Made by a program: the position numbers and the translations under genes. Under the pieces are notes generated by a model. That model was given only the letters and a program-made list of their open reading frames with translations. It was not told the origin of the DNA and made no database searches. This document shows, one piece after another, positions 42,157-49,865 of a DNA stretch of 64,000 nucleotides. Each line of letters opens with the position of its first letter. Position 1 is the stretch's first letter. Source of the stretch: JAGWBJ01 sp034423015 (GTDB lineage Bacteria > Chloroflexota > Dehalococcoidia > Lucifugimonadales > JAGWBF01); the NCBI GenBank assembly GCA_034423015.1, contig DAOUJG010000013.1:23702-87701 (forward strand), given 5' to 3'.

Positions 42157-42777
42157 CTACCCGGTGGCCGCGTCCGGGCCATCGCGCGACGGGGTCAGCA
42201 TGTCCAACGCGATCTCGACGACCTTCTCCTTGTTGATGATTCCAGACCACTTGCGGAACACCTGGCCGTCGGCCGTGATGAACACGGTGGTGGGCATGCT
42301 GAACACGCCGTACTCGGTGACCACCGAAGCATCCTCGGTGGAGCCCGTGGGATAGGTGATGTTCAGGGCCTTGATCAGCCCCCGGCCGGTGTCATTGGAG
42401 CCCAACCCGGTGAAGGGCCCCACGTCAATGCCGAGGAGGGTAATCTCGTCGCCGTACTCGTCGTGGAACTCCTGCAAGTCGGGCATCTCGGCCCTGCACG
42501 GCGGACAGAGCCCCGCCCAGAAGTTCAGCACGATGGGCCGGCCAAGCAGGTCCGACAGCCGGGGGGAGTCCATCCCTTCGAAGACGCCGCCCCCGTAGGG
42601 GGATATCTCGAAGTCCATGGCAGCGTCCAGCCTGGCCTCGGAGCTCTCGGACTCCACCGGCTCCGGCTGGAAGGCCGCTTCCGACGTGGGCCCGGTATCC
42701 CTGCCGCCGCACGCGGCCACCGCCAACAGACCCGCCAGCGAGGCGATGGCCAGGGCTGCCATGAGCCCCCTTCTCAC
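42157..42777 (-). CDS. TlpA/ResA-like thioredoxin-fold lipoprotein
   Basis: This is an extracytoplasmic thiol-disulfide reductase. The N-terminus is a lipoprotein signal ending AVAACGG. The thioredoxin domain has VLNFWAGLCPPCRAEMPDL with CPPC, and the cis-Pro loop FSMPTTVFI. Electrons probably come from the adjacent CcdA. The GTG at 42777 keeps the twin Arg at the signal start; ATG 42762 would shorten it. Typical partners are apocytochrome c or other oxidised exported proteins. Confidence 0.92.
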   Translation of the reverse strand: MRRGLMAALAIASLAGLLAVAACGGRDTGPTSEAAFQPEPVESESSEARLDAAMDFEISPYGGGVFEGMDSPRLSDLLGRPIVLNFWAGLCPPCRAEMPDLQEFHDEYGDEITLLGIDVGPFTGLGSNDTGRGLIKALNITYPTGSTEDASVVTEYGVFSMPTTVFITADGQVFRKWSGIINKEKVVEIALDMLTPSRDGPDAATG

Positions 42778-42802
42778 TATGCGGCCCTTCGTCTCGATGT
42801 CT

Positions 42803-44173
42803 CTACCGTATCCGTGCTACCTGGCTGAAGTAGGAGGACAGGGCCCTGATTCCCCCGGAGGCCTGGCCCCAGTCGTAGTGCTCGTTGGGGCCATGGTAGC
42901 CGTGGTCCGGCAGGCTGAACCCCATGAGGACTATGGGCGCCTTCAGATGGTCGCGCATGGTCACGACTGCCCCTATGGAGCCCCCCTCCCGGATGAACGC
43001 GGGGTCCCGGTCGAAGCCGAAGCGGATGGCCTGGCGGGCCGCGTCGGCGTAGGGGCCCCTGAAGTCTCCCAGGTAGGGTCTAAGGGAGCCGGCCGCGTGC
43101 ACCTCCACGTCGGGGTTGATCTCCTTGACGTGGGCCGCCAGCAGCTCCAACGCCTCTTCGGGGTCTTGGTCCGGCACCAGCCTCATGCTTACCTTGGCCT
43201 CGGCCCTGGGCGGCACCACCGTCTTCACCCCGGGCCCCAGGTAGCCTCCCGTGAGGCCGTGGACCTCGAAGGTGGGCCGGCACCAGACGCGGTCCATGAC
43301 CTCCCCCGCGTCCCGGGTCCGCAGCTTGTACAGGCCGTGGGCCTCCACGAACTTGCCCAGGTCGAAGCCCGAGGAGAGGAAGCTCTCCATCTCCTCGCCG
43401 CTGGCGGGGACCACCCGGTCGTAGAAGCCCGGGATGGTGACCTCGCCCGTCCGGGCGTCGTAGCAGCGGCCGATGACCTGGCACAGCTCGCCGACGGGGT
43501 TGCGGGCGGCCCCTCCCGTCAGTCCCGAGTGGGCGTCGTTGCGGGCCGTCTCCAGGACTAGCCTCGCCGCCTGGAGGCCCCGGAGGCCGTAGGGGATGGC
43601 CGGGGTGTCCCGGGACAGCCACACCGTGTCCGAGACCACCACCGAGCCGGTATCGAGGCCGGACCCCTGGCCCTTGACGAACTCCTCGAAGTGGGGGCTC
43701 CCTATCTCTTCCTCCATCTCCCAGATGAAATGGACGTTCACGGGGATGCCGGCCTCCTTGGCGTACCGGGCGGCCATCAGCGCCGTGAGGGCCGGGCCCT
43801 TGTCGTCGGTGCACCCCCTGCCGTCGTACCGGCCGTCTTGGGCGCCGAACGAGAACGGGTCGCGGGTCCACTCGGGCTCCTGGGCCGGTTGCACGTCCAG
43901 GTGGTTGTAGACGGTGACGGTCGGGTCTGCGGGGTCCGTTAGGAACTTGCCAAGCACGACGGGGTTTCCCGACGTTTCCACCACTTCCGCGGAGGTGGCC
44001 CCTGACGCGCGGAGGTAGTCGGCGGCCAGGGCCGCACCCTTCCGGATATCCTCGGCGTGCTCTGGGTCGGCGCTGACGGTCGGCACCTCCACGATGCCGC
44101 CCAGCATCTCCTCGAAATCGGCGCGAACGCCGGGTACGAAAGAGCTCAGGCCACTCAGTGCGGGGTCATCCAT
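42803..44173 (-). CDS. M20-family dipeptidase/metallopeptidase
   Basis: This zinc-dependent hydrolase is of the M20/M25/M40 family (dipeptidase, ArgE/DapE-like). The metal ligands are visible: VYNHLDVQPAQ (His and the following Asp), YDGRGCTDDKGP (bridging Asp), WEMEEEIGSPHF (Glu-Glu catalytic pair) and the C-terminal EGGSIGAV region with the final ligand His following. The lid/dimerisation domain lies at about 190-340. Length 456 aa matches cytosolic dipeptidases. AGGAGG precedes the ATG. The peptide substrate is unknown. Confidence 0.92.
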   Translation of the reverse strand: MDDPALSGLSSFVPGVRADFEEMLGGIVEVPTVSADPEHAEDIRKGAALAADYLRASGATSAEVVETSGNPVVLGKFLTDPADPTVTVYNHLDVQPAQEPEWTRDPFSFGAQDGRYDGRGCTDDKGPALTALMAARYAKEAGIPVNVHFIWEMEEEIGSPHFEEFVKGQGSGLDTGSVVVSDTVWLSRDTPAIPYGLRGLQAARLVLETARNDAHSGLTGGAARNPVGELCQVIGRCYDARTGEVTIPGFYDRVVPASGEEMESFLSSGFDLGKFVEAHGLYKLRTRDAGEVMDRVWCRPTFEVHGLTGGYLGPGVKTVVPPRAEAKVSMRLVPDQDPEEALELLAAHVKEINPDVEVHAAGSLRPYLGDFRGPYADAARQAIRFGFDRDPAFIREGGSIGAVVTMRDHLKAPIVLMGFSLPDHGYHGPNEHYDWGQASGGIRALSSYFSQVARIR

Positions 44174-44261
44174 GGTGACGGCCTCCTACCCGTATTACGC
44201 CCGTCCTGGACGATCAGTTTTCCCGGTCCGGGCGGGGCGGTCGGCGCCTACGACTCCCCGG

Positions 44262-45044
44262 CTACTGGGTGGCTGGCGACCCGTCCAGGACCGAGGAGAA
44301 GAAGCCCAGGACCAGGCGGTTGAAGAGGTCGGGCTTCTCGAAGTACACCGAGTGGCCGGCGCCGGGGACCCTCTCCAGCCGGGAGCCGGGGATCAGGTCC
44401 CGGGACCGCTCCATCGCCGGCGGGGGCATCACCTCGTCCTCCTCGCCGACGATGAGCAGGGTGGGCACCCGCATACGGGCCAGCTCCTCGGCCTTGGGCC
44501 CCTCGCCGCTGGTGAAGCCGTTGGGCTCCGGGTCTCGGGGCGGGTTCAGCAGGTTGATCTCCTTGTACAGGAACGCCCCGGCGGGGTCGCCGTCCCGGAA
44601 GCCTGCGGACATCGCCCTCAGGGTCACGTCCTTCGGGGCCTTCCGGTTCCGGATGGTCTCCACCACCGCGGGGTCCCCGATGCCCCCGGTGGTGTCCGCC
44701 AGTACCAGCCCCATGGTCCTCTCCGCGTGTGCCAGGGCGAAGCCCAGGCACGTGAGTCCGCCCATGGACTGGGCCACCAGGAAGGCACGCTGGACCTCCA
44801 GGTGGTCCAGCAGCCCCCGCAGGTCGTCCACGAAGGCCTCCCGGCCGATGGAGCCCCTGGGGTTGAGGGACCGTCCCCAGCCCCGGTGGTCGAAGGTTAT
44901 GCACCGGAAGGCGCGGGAGAACACGGGCACCTGCTGCCACCAGCTGATGTGGTTGCCGCCCTTGCCGTGAGCGAACACCACCGGGGGACCCTCTCCGGAT
45001 GTCTCGTAGTAGATGTCTATGCCGTTGACAGGCGCGGTCGGCAT
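44262..45044 (-). CDS. alpha/beta hydrolase
   Basis: This alpha/beta-fold hydrolase of 260 aa has the oxyanion segment VFAHGKGGNHISW, the FDHRGWGRS motif, the nucleophile elbow AQSMGGL, DEVMPP near the acid and GAGHSVYFEKP with the catalytic His. It resembles the 3-oxoadipate enol-lactonase/haloperoxidase branch, but no substrate can be assigned. It is followed in the same direction by the M20 gene. Confidence 0.88.
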   Translation of the reverse strand: MPTAPVNGIDIYYETSGEGPPVVFAHGKGGNHISWWQQVPVFSRAFRCITFDHRGWGRSLNPRGSIGREAFVDDLRGLLDHLEVQRAFLVAQSMGGLTCLGFALAHAERTMGLVLADTTGGIGDPAVVETIRNRKAPKDVTLRAMSAGFRDGDPAGAFLYKEINLLNPPRDPEPNGFTSGEGPKAEELARMRVPTLLIVGEEDEVMPPPAMERSRDLIPGSRLERVPGAGHSVYFEKPDLFNRLVLGFFSSVLDGSPATQ

Positions 45045-45104
45045 TCCTCGCTTCTCCCGGACGGTGAGCTCGGGCTCCTCTGGCGGCGGTCCACGGGTCT
45101 CCCA

Positions 45105-45148
45105 AGAAAAACACGAAGAAACAGGCCTGGTCTCCTGCGCCTTCGTGT
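45105..45148 (-). terminator. terminator of the ferredoxin gene
   Basis: Read leftward, ACACGAAG (45148-45141) pairs with CTTCGTGT (45118-45111) around a 22-nt loop that can itself pair (CAGG/CCTG), and is followed directly by TTTTC. It lies between the ferredoxin stop and the downstream hydrolase gene. Confidence 0.7.
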
Positions 45149-45189
45149 CTTCGGGTGCCGGGGTTAACCCAGTGCCTGGGTCGGCCGCG

Positions 45190-45462
45190 TCAGCGGTAGT
45201 TCTTCAAGGTCGAGAGGTCTTTGTTCTTGAAGTAGTCGTAGTTGAGGGCGATGAAGCTTTCCCACTCCTCGGGCACCGAGTCCTCGGCGAAAATCGCCGT
45301 CACGGGGCACACGGGCTCGCACGCGGCGCAGTCGATGCACTCGTCGGGGCTGATGTAGAACATGTCGTCTTCGTCGGTGGTGTAGATGCAGTCCACCGGG
45401 CAGACGTCCACACAGGCCCCGTCTTTAACACCGACACAGGGTTCGGCGATGATGTACGTCAT
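45190..45462 (-). CDS. fdxA: ferredoxin, 3Fe-4S/4Fe-4S (7Fe type)
   Basis: This is a bacterial-type ferredoxin carrying electrons between redox enzymes. The first cluster region is CVGVKDGACVDVCPVDCIY: a Cys followed after seven residues by the next Cys, a spacing typical of a [3Fe-4S] site in FdxA proteins. The second is CIDCAACEPVCPV, a complete CxxCxxCxxxCP [4Fe-4S] motif. The C-terminal about 30 residues extend beyond the cluster domain as in 7Fe ferredoxins. Length 90 aa. It has its own promoter and terminator. Confidence 0.92.
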   Translation of the reverse strand: MTYIIAEPCVGVKDGACVDVCPVDCIYTTDEDDMFYISPDECIDCAACEPVCPVTAIFAEDSVPEEWESFIALNYDYFKNKDLSTLKNYR

Positions 45463-45522
45463 GGGCTCCCGCTCCTCCTTAGCTGTTGGTCACATCCAGG
45501 GTGTACGACAGATTGCCGGCTC

Positions 45523-45572
45523 CGCGCCTCCATAGGCGCGAGTATTATAACATGCTCTAGGGCGGTTGTGAC
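45523..45572 (-). promoter_or_regulatory. ferredoxin promoter with inverted repeat at the transcript start
   Basis: On the minus strand GTCACA (45572-45567) and a perfect TATAAT (45549-45544), with TG one base upstream, are 17 nt apart. Directly downstream, at the expected transcript start, lies CGCGCCT-ATGG-AGGCGCG (45540-45523), an inverted repeat that could be an operator or a 5' mRNA hairpin. Confidence 0.65.
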
Positions 45573-46003
45573 CCCTGTTCGGCGTTTGCACCAACCGTTA
45601 GCGCGTTTAGGTAGTCCTGGAGGATGACCGCGGCCGCCGCCGCGTCCACCTTCTCCCGCTCCCGTGACGGCTCGACTCCGGCCTGCCGCAGCCGCCGTTC
45701 GGCCTCGGCCGTGGAGAAGCGCTCGTCGACCCTGTGAATGGGGAGGCTCGTCCTCCGGCCCAGGGCCTGGATGAAGCCATTGACCTTCCTGGCCTGGGGT
45801 CCCTCCCGCCCGTTCAGCGAAAAGGGCACCCCCACCACCAGCCGGTCGGCGTTACGCTCTGTGGCGTGGACGATGACGGCGTCGATGTCGCTGTTCCGCC
45901 GGGTACGCTGAATGGCGCCCAGCGGGACGGCGAAGAGGTTGGACGGGTCGCTGAAGGCGAGGCCGATGCGCCGGTCTCCCACGTCTAGGCACAGGATGGT
46001 CAA
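45557..46003 (-). CDS. ruvX: Holliday-junction resolvase-like protein RuvX/YqgF
   Basis: RuvX/YqgF is a ribonuclease H-fold nuclease involved in 16S rRNA 5' maturation in E. coli and proposed to resolve Holliday junctions. LDVGDRRIGLAFSD (first catalytic Asp), VVGVPFSLNGREGPQ and VDERFSTAEAERRL (last acidic residues) are in the expected order, in 148 aa. The TTG start at 46003 puts the first strand (LTILCLDVG) in register with the family's MRILGLDVG. It follows alaS by 17 nt, a widely conserved pairing. Confidence 0.92.
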   Translation of the reverse strand: MTILCLDVGDRRIGLAFSDPSNLFAVPLGAIQRTRRNSDIDAVIVHATERNADRLVVGVPFSLNGREGPQARKVNGFIQALGRRTSLPIHRVDERFSTAEAERRLRQAGVEPSREREKVDAAAAAVILQDYLNALTVGANAEQGSQPP

Positions 46004-46020
46004 CGCGCTATCCGGCGGCT

Positions 46021-48927
46021 TCAGGACAGGCCCTGGCGCACCAGGCCGGGCACTTTCCCCAGGGCCTCCTCCAGCTTGTCGGCACTCTTGCCTCCGGCCT
46101 GGGCCATCTCGGGCCGCCCGCCTCCGCCTCCCCCCATGACCTTGGCCGTGTCCCTGGCGATGGCTCCCGCGTCGAGCCCCCTGGCGACCAGGTCGGGAGT
46201 CACCATAGCCACCAGCGAGGGCCGTCCGTTCTCCAGCGCGGCCAGGACCACCACGGCGCTGGACAGCTTCTCCTTCAGCCAGTCGCCCATCTGACGCATG
46301 CCCTCGGTGTTGGTCGCCGAGGTCCTGGCGGACACCACCCTCACCCCGTCGACGTCCGCCGCGGAGGAGAGGAGGTCCCGGGCCTCCCGTAGCAGGCTCT
46401 CCCGCTCCAGCGTGGCCAACCGCTTTCGCATCCGGTCGACGTCCTCGATGAAGCTGTCCATGCGCTGCTCCAGGTCCACCGTGGGCGTCTCCAGCTTGCG
46501 GGACAGGGACTCCAGGGTCGCGGTGCGCTGGAGGAACAGCTCCTCGGCGGCTCGGCCCGCCACCGCCTCGACACGGCGCATGCCCCCGCCGATGCTGGAC
46601 TCGCCGACGACGAAGAGGGGGCCTATCTGCCCCGTGGCGGCCACGTGGGTGCCGCCGCACACCTCCACGCTGAAGGCGTTGCCGTCGGACATCTCCACCA
46701 CGCGCACCGTCTCGCCGTACCGGTCGCCGAAGAAGGCCAGCGCCCCGTCGTTCACCGCCTGGGTCAGCGTGCTCTCACGGGTGCTCACCGACAGGTTGTC
46801 CCGCACCCTCGTGTTGACCAGCCCCTGTATCTCCCGGAGCTCCTCCCCGGCCAGGGGGCTGACGTGGCTGTAGTCGAAGCGCAGGCGGTCGGCGGTCACC
46901 AGGGAGCCGGCCTGCCGCACGTGGGCCCCCAGCACCTGGCGGAGGCCTGCGTGGAGGAGGTGCGTGGCGCTGTGGTTGCGGGCTGTGTCCAGGCGCCGCG
47001 AAGGGTCCACCGAGGCGGCCACCGGGTCTCCCAGGGACACGTCGCCCTCGGCGACCACGCCCCTGTGCACGGTGAGCCCGGCCACCGGGGCCTGGGTATC
47101 CTCGACGCACACGAGGCCGTTGGGCCCCCTGATGGTCCCCGCATCCCCCACCTGGCCCCCACCTTCGGCGTAGAAGGGCGTGTCCCTGAGCACGACCTCC
47201 ACGGTCTGCCCAACGGTGGCATGGCCCACCGTCGCGTCGTCCACCAGCAGCGCGGTGATCACCGATTCCCGGTGGAGCTCGTCGTATCCGACGAACAGCA
47301 CCCGGTCCACCCCCAGGTTCTCGTACGTGGTGAGCATCTCCATGGCCCCGGAGAAGGCGTGGGCGGCCCGGGCCCGCTCCCGCTGGGCGTCCATCTCCCG
47401 CTGGAACCCCTCGGTGTCCACGTCGAAGCCCTGCTCCCGGGCCATCTCGGCGGTGAGCTCCGGCGGGAAGCCGTAGGTGTCGTAGAGGAAGAAGCATTCT
47501 GGGCCCGATATAAGGACTGACCAATCGGACATCGCCGACAGCGCCTCCTCAATAGCTCCTTGCCCTTCAACGGTGCCATGCAGGTCACCCATCGTTCCTC
47601 GTGCTACAGCCTCCAGAGCCGCGTATGTCAGCTCTGAAATCTTGTCGGCGGCCATCTCCTCCCCTACCTGCTCCATCGGTAGCGAATTCGGGTCAGATGC
47701 GACAAACCCATGTTCATCCAAGATAGCCGCCGCGTTCTCCGCGATTGGATACTGCTTCGATACGTACTCCATGACTATGGGAACAGCATCACGGTGACGA
47801 AGCCTGCTATTGACCATCCCAGTGAGGATAGATAGTCCGCGCTCGAAGGCGTGGCCGAACCGCTCCTCCTCCAGGTCGACCACGCGGATGATGAAGTCCT
47901 GGTTGGTGGCCAGCTCCGGGTAGGCGCCCTGGAACCGGATGATTGCGGCGTCAACCACTCGGGCCAGGAACGGCCCCTCCAAGCCCAGCCGGCGGCCGTA
48001 GCGTATGGCCCGGCGTATCACCCGCCGCAGCACGTAGCCCCGGCCCTCGTTGCCGGGGACGACGCCGTCGGCGATGAGGAAGGAGGCGGCCCGGGCGTGC
48101 TCGGCGACCACCCTCAGGGCGTAGTCGTCGTCCCGGTCCCGTCCGTAGGTCTTGTCCGCGAGCCCGCATGCCAGGTCCAGGATCGGGCGGAACAGGTCCG
48201 TCTCGTACAGGTTCTGCTTGCCCTGGAGGATGGCCGCGGCGCGCTCCAGCCCCATGCCCGTGTCGATGCTGGGGGCGGGAAGGGGCGTGCGGTTCCCCTC
48301 CAGGTCCTGGTAGTACTGCATGAACACCAGGTTCCACAGCTCGACGAAGCGCTCGCAGTCGTGGTTGGGGTGGCACTGGGGGTCGCCGCAGGCGTACTCC
48401 TCGCCGTTGTCGTAGTGGATCTCGCTGCAGGGCCCGCAGGGGCCCTCCTTGCCTGCCGGGCCCCACCAGTTGTCCTCGTTCCCGTACCGGTAGATCCGCT
48501 CCTCGGGCAGCCCAACGTCGTCCTTCCAGTGGTGGAAGGCCTCCTCGTCGTCCAGGTAGATGGTGGCGTAGAGCCGGTCGGGGGGGAGGCCGAAGTGCCG
48601 GGTGACGAACTCCCAGCAGAAGGCTATGGCGTCCTTCTTGAAGTAGTCGCCGATGCTGAAGTTGCCCAGCATCTCGAAGAAGGTCAGGTGCTTGTGGTCT
48701 CCCACCTCGTCTATATCGGTTGTCCGGAAGCTCTTCTGGCTGGACGTCAGCCGCTTGGACGGGGGGGTGGACTCGCCCATGAAGAAGGGCTTGAAGGGCA
48801 CCATGCCCGCGCTGGTGAACAGCAGTGTGGGGTCTCCCGCGGGCACCAGGGACGCGCTGGGCATGGGTGTGTGGCCCAGCCCCTCGAAGAACTCCAGGAA
48901 CGCCTTGCGGATTTCGTCTCCCGTCAT
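46021..48927 (-). CDS. alaS: alanyl-tRNA synthetase with an internal insertion
   Basis: AlaRS charges tRNA-Ala. The catalytic domain begins TGDEIRKAFLEFFEGLGHT and has FTSAGMVPFKPFF; the C-terminal half has the editing domain zinc motifs HSATHLLHAGLRQVLG and CGGTHVAATGQIG, then DHHA1 with the Gly-rich MGGGGGGRPEMAQAGG. Between ERGLSIL and the conserved FFLYDTYGFP about 110 residues occur where other AlaRS have about 20: an insertion at about 365-465 encoded by markedly lower-GC DNA (47530-47830). Total 968 aa against about 870-890 usual. ATG 48927 has AGGTGA 7 nt upstream. Confidence 0.96.
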   Translation of the reverse strand: MTGDEIRKAFLEFFEGLGHTPMPSASLVPAGDPTLLFTSAGMVPFKPFFMGESTPPSKRLTSSQKSFRTTDIDEVGDHKHLTFFEMLGNFSIGDYFKKDAIAFCWEFVTRHFGLPPDRLYATIYLDDEEAFHHWKDDVGLPEERIYRYGNEDNWWGPAGKEGPCGPCSEIHYDNGEEYACGDPQCHPNHDCERFVELWNLVFMQYYQDLEGNRTPLPAPSIDTGMGLERAAAILQGKQNLYETDLFRPILDLACGLADKTYGRDRDDDYALRVVAEHARAASFLIADGVVPGNEGRGYVLRRVIRRAIRYGRRLGLEGPFLARVVDAAIIRFQGAYPELATNQDFIIRVVDLEEERFGHAFERGLSILTGMVNSRLRHRDAVPIVMEYVSKQYPIAENAAAILDEHGFVASDPNSLPMEQVGEEMAADKISELTYAALEAVARGTMGDLHGTVEGQGAIEEALSAMSDWSVLISGPECFFLYDTYGFPPELTAEMAREQGFDVDTEGFQREMDAQRERARAAHAFSGAMEMLTTYENLGVDRVLFVGYDELHRESVITALLVDDATVGHATVGQTVEVVLRDTPFYAEGGGQVGDAGTIRGPNGLVCVEDTQAPVAGLTVHRGVVAEGDVSLGDPVAASVDPSRRLDTARNHSATHLLHAGLRQVLGAHVRQAGSLVTADRLRFDYSHVSPLAGEELREIQGLVNTRVRDNLSVSTRESTLTQAVNDGALAFFGDRYGETVRVVEMSDGNAFSVEVCGGTHVAATGQIGPLFVVGESSIGGGMRRVEAVAGRAAEELFLQRTATLESLSRKLETPTVDLEQRMDSFIEDVDRMRKRLATLERESLLREARDLLSSAADVDGVRVVSARTSATNTEGMRQMGDWLKEKLSSAVVVLAALENGRPSLVAMVTPDLVARGLDAGAIARDTAKVMGGGGGGRPEMAQAGGKSADKLEEALGKVPGLVRQGLS

Positions 48928-48942
48928 CACAACGTCACCTAA

Positions 48943-48951
48943 TATATACCA
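48943..48951 (-). promoter_or_regulatory. extended -10 promoter of alaS-ruvX
   Basis: On the minus strand TGGTATATA (TG-N-TATATA) lies about 16 nt before the alaS ATG; TTGTAG 19 nt upstream is a possible -35. The leader would be very short, about 8-10 nt. Confidence 0.5.
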
Positions 48952-49036
48952 ACGCCCGCGATACGGTCTACAACGGCGGCGGCGATTTCGGCCCTCCGCC
49001 GGAGCGAATCCGCGGGCCGAACGGGCAGGCTGTAGA

Positions 49037-49065
49037 TTGACCATCCGGGCCCGGTGCCTTAGAAT
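49037..49065 (+). promoter_or_regulatory. promoter of the SWIM-type gene
   Basis: TTGACC (49037-49042) and TAGAAT (49060-49065) are 17 nt apart, a near-consensus promoter ending 31 nt before the ATG. Confidence 0.7.
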
Positions 49066-49096
49066 CATCTTGAGGGGGAGACCCGAAGGAGAGCGA

Positions 49097-49348
49097 ATGC
49101 ACTCGAGTATAATCAGCAGGATAGAGAAGGCCCGCACCTACGCGGAGGAGAAGGAGCGCGTTAACATAACCGCCCTCACCGCCACCTTCCGCGGGAACCA
49201 CAGCAAGTACGAGCTGAGCCTGGACGAGGCCGGCTGGCACTGCTCGTGCACCTCCTTCGGCGTGCGCGCCATGTGCAGCCACACCATGGCCGTGGAGCGG
49301 ATGCTGGAGGGTATGGTGAGGGCCCAGGAGACGCGTTCCATCTCGTAG
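49097..49348 (+). CDS. small SWIM-zinc-finger-like protein
   Basis: This 83-residue protein has the SWIM-type metal motif CxC...CxH as WHCSCTSFGVRAMCSHTMAVERM, preceded by a strand-rich stretch VNITALTATFRGNHSKYELSLDEAGW, which matches the usual SWIM context. SWIM domains bind DNA or proteins. No larger domain is attached, so this is a stand-alone SWIM protein of unknown partner. GAAGGAGA precedes the ATG, and a good promoter lies upstream. Confidence 0.8.
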   Translation: MHSSIISRIEKARTYAEEKERVNITALTATFRGNHSKYELSLDEAGWHCSCTSFGVRAMCSHTMAVERMLEGMVRAQETRSIS

Positions 49349-49415
49349 TGGCCTCCAGGGGCTCGTTCTGGATGCCCCATACCTCAGGCCGCTCTTCGGA
49401 TCCATATCCGTCCGG

Positions 49416-49490
49416 GCGGGTGTAACTCAGCGGTAGAGTGTTTGCTTCCCAAGCAAAAAGTCGTGGGTTCGAATCCCATCACCCGCTCCA
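49416..49490 (+). tRNA. tRNA-Gly (anticodon CCC), CCA encoded
   Basis: The cloverleaf is complete: acceptor GCGGGTG/CACCCGC, D stem ACTC/GAGT, anticodon stem TTTGC/GCAAA with loop TTCCCAA (anticodon CCC), T stem GTGGG/CCCAT with loop TTCGAAT, discriminator T and encoded CCA. It reads Gly codon GGG, which is common in this GC-rich DNA. It marks the border of the accessory stretch to its right. Confidence 0.95.
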
Positions 49491-49751
49491 CCTTTTTCAG
49501 CTGGCTGTCCTAGCCCTTTCGTAGCTTGTCCGCTATCGCCCGCCCAAGAGCAGGTCCCTTGCCTTGTTAGATCGCGCATTCGCTGGCCTCCGTTGTTAAC
49601 GGCCCTTCTTGCCAAGGGCAGCCGGGTCTGGGTCTGCACACTCGCCAGATAGCACGCAAGGTCCGGTTTCTCGGAATTCTCACGCGGTTACCATGCGTGT
49701 TCACGTACTGTGCACCTGCCATGCGATCGAATTCCTTATTGGGATGCTAAC

Positions 49752-49766
49752 TGATATGACATATCA
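49752..49766 (+). promoter_or_regulatory. Fur-like 7-1-7 box
   Basis: TGATATG-A-CATATCA is a perfect 7-1-7 inverted repeat, matching the minimal Fur box TGATAAT-N-ATTATCA at five of seven positions per arm. It sits 35 nt before the -10 of the siderophore-binding lipoprotein gene, where an iron-responsive repressor would act. The rest of the 375-nt gap from the tRNA to that gene is AT-richer than its surroundings and contains no gene I can support. Confidence 0.55.
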
Positions 49767-49801
49767 TATTCTTGTACGACGTCAGTAGCTTTTGGAGGCT
49801 T

Positions 49802-49814
49802 TATACTATATACT
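49802..49814 (+). promoter_or_regulatory. -10 region of the binding-lipoprotein gene
   Basis: Two overlapping TATACT hexamers (49802-49807 and 49809-49814) lie about 55-65 nt before the start codon. I cannot identify a convincing -35 box. Confidence 0.45.
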
Positions 49815-49865
49815 AAGTATCATTAATCGACTGATCACACAATATCAATAGACTTGGAGGACTTG

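Noticed and set aside
49427..49639. A 70-codon frame antisense to the tRNA-Gly, containing GDGIRTHDF.
   Set aside because: This is the well-known spurious translation of a tRNA's complementary strand.
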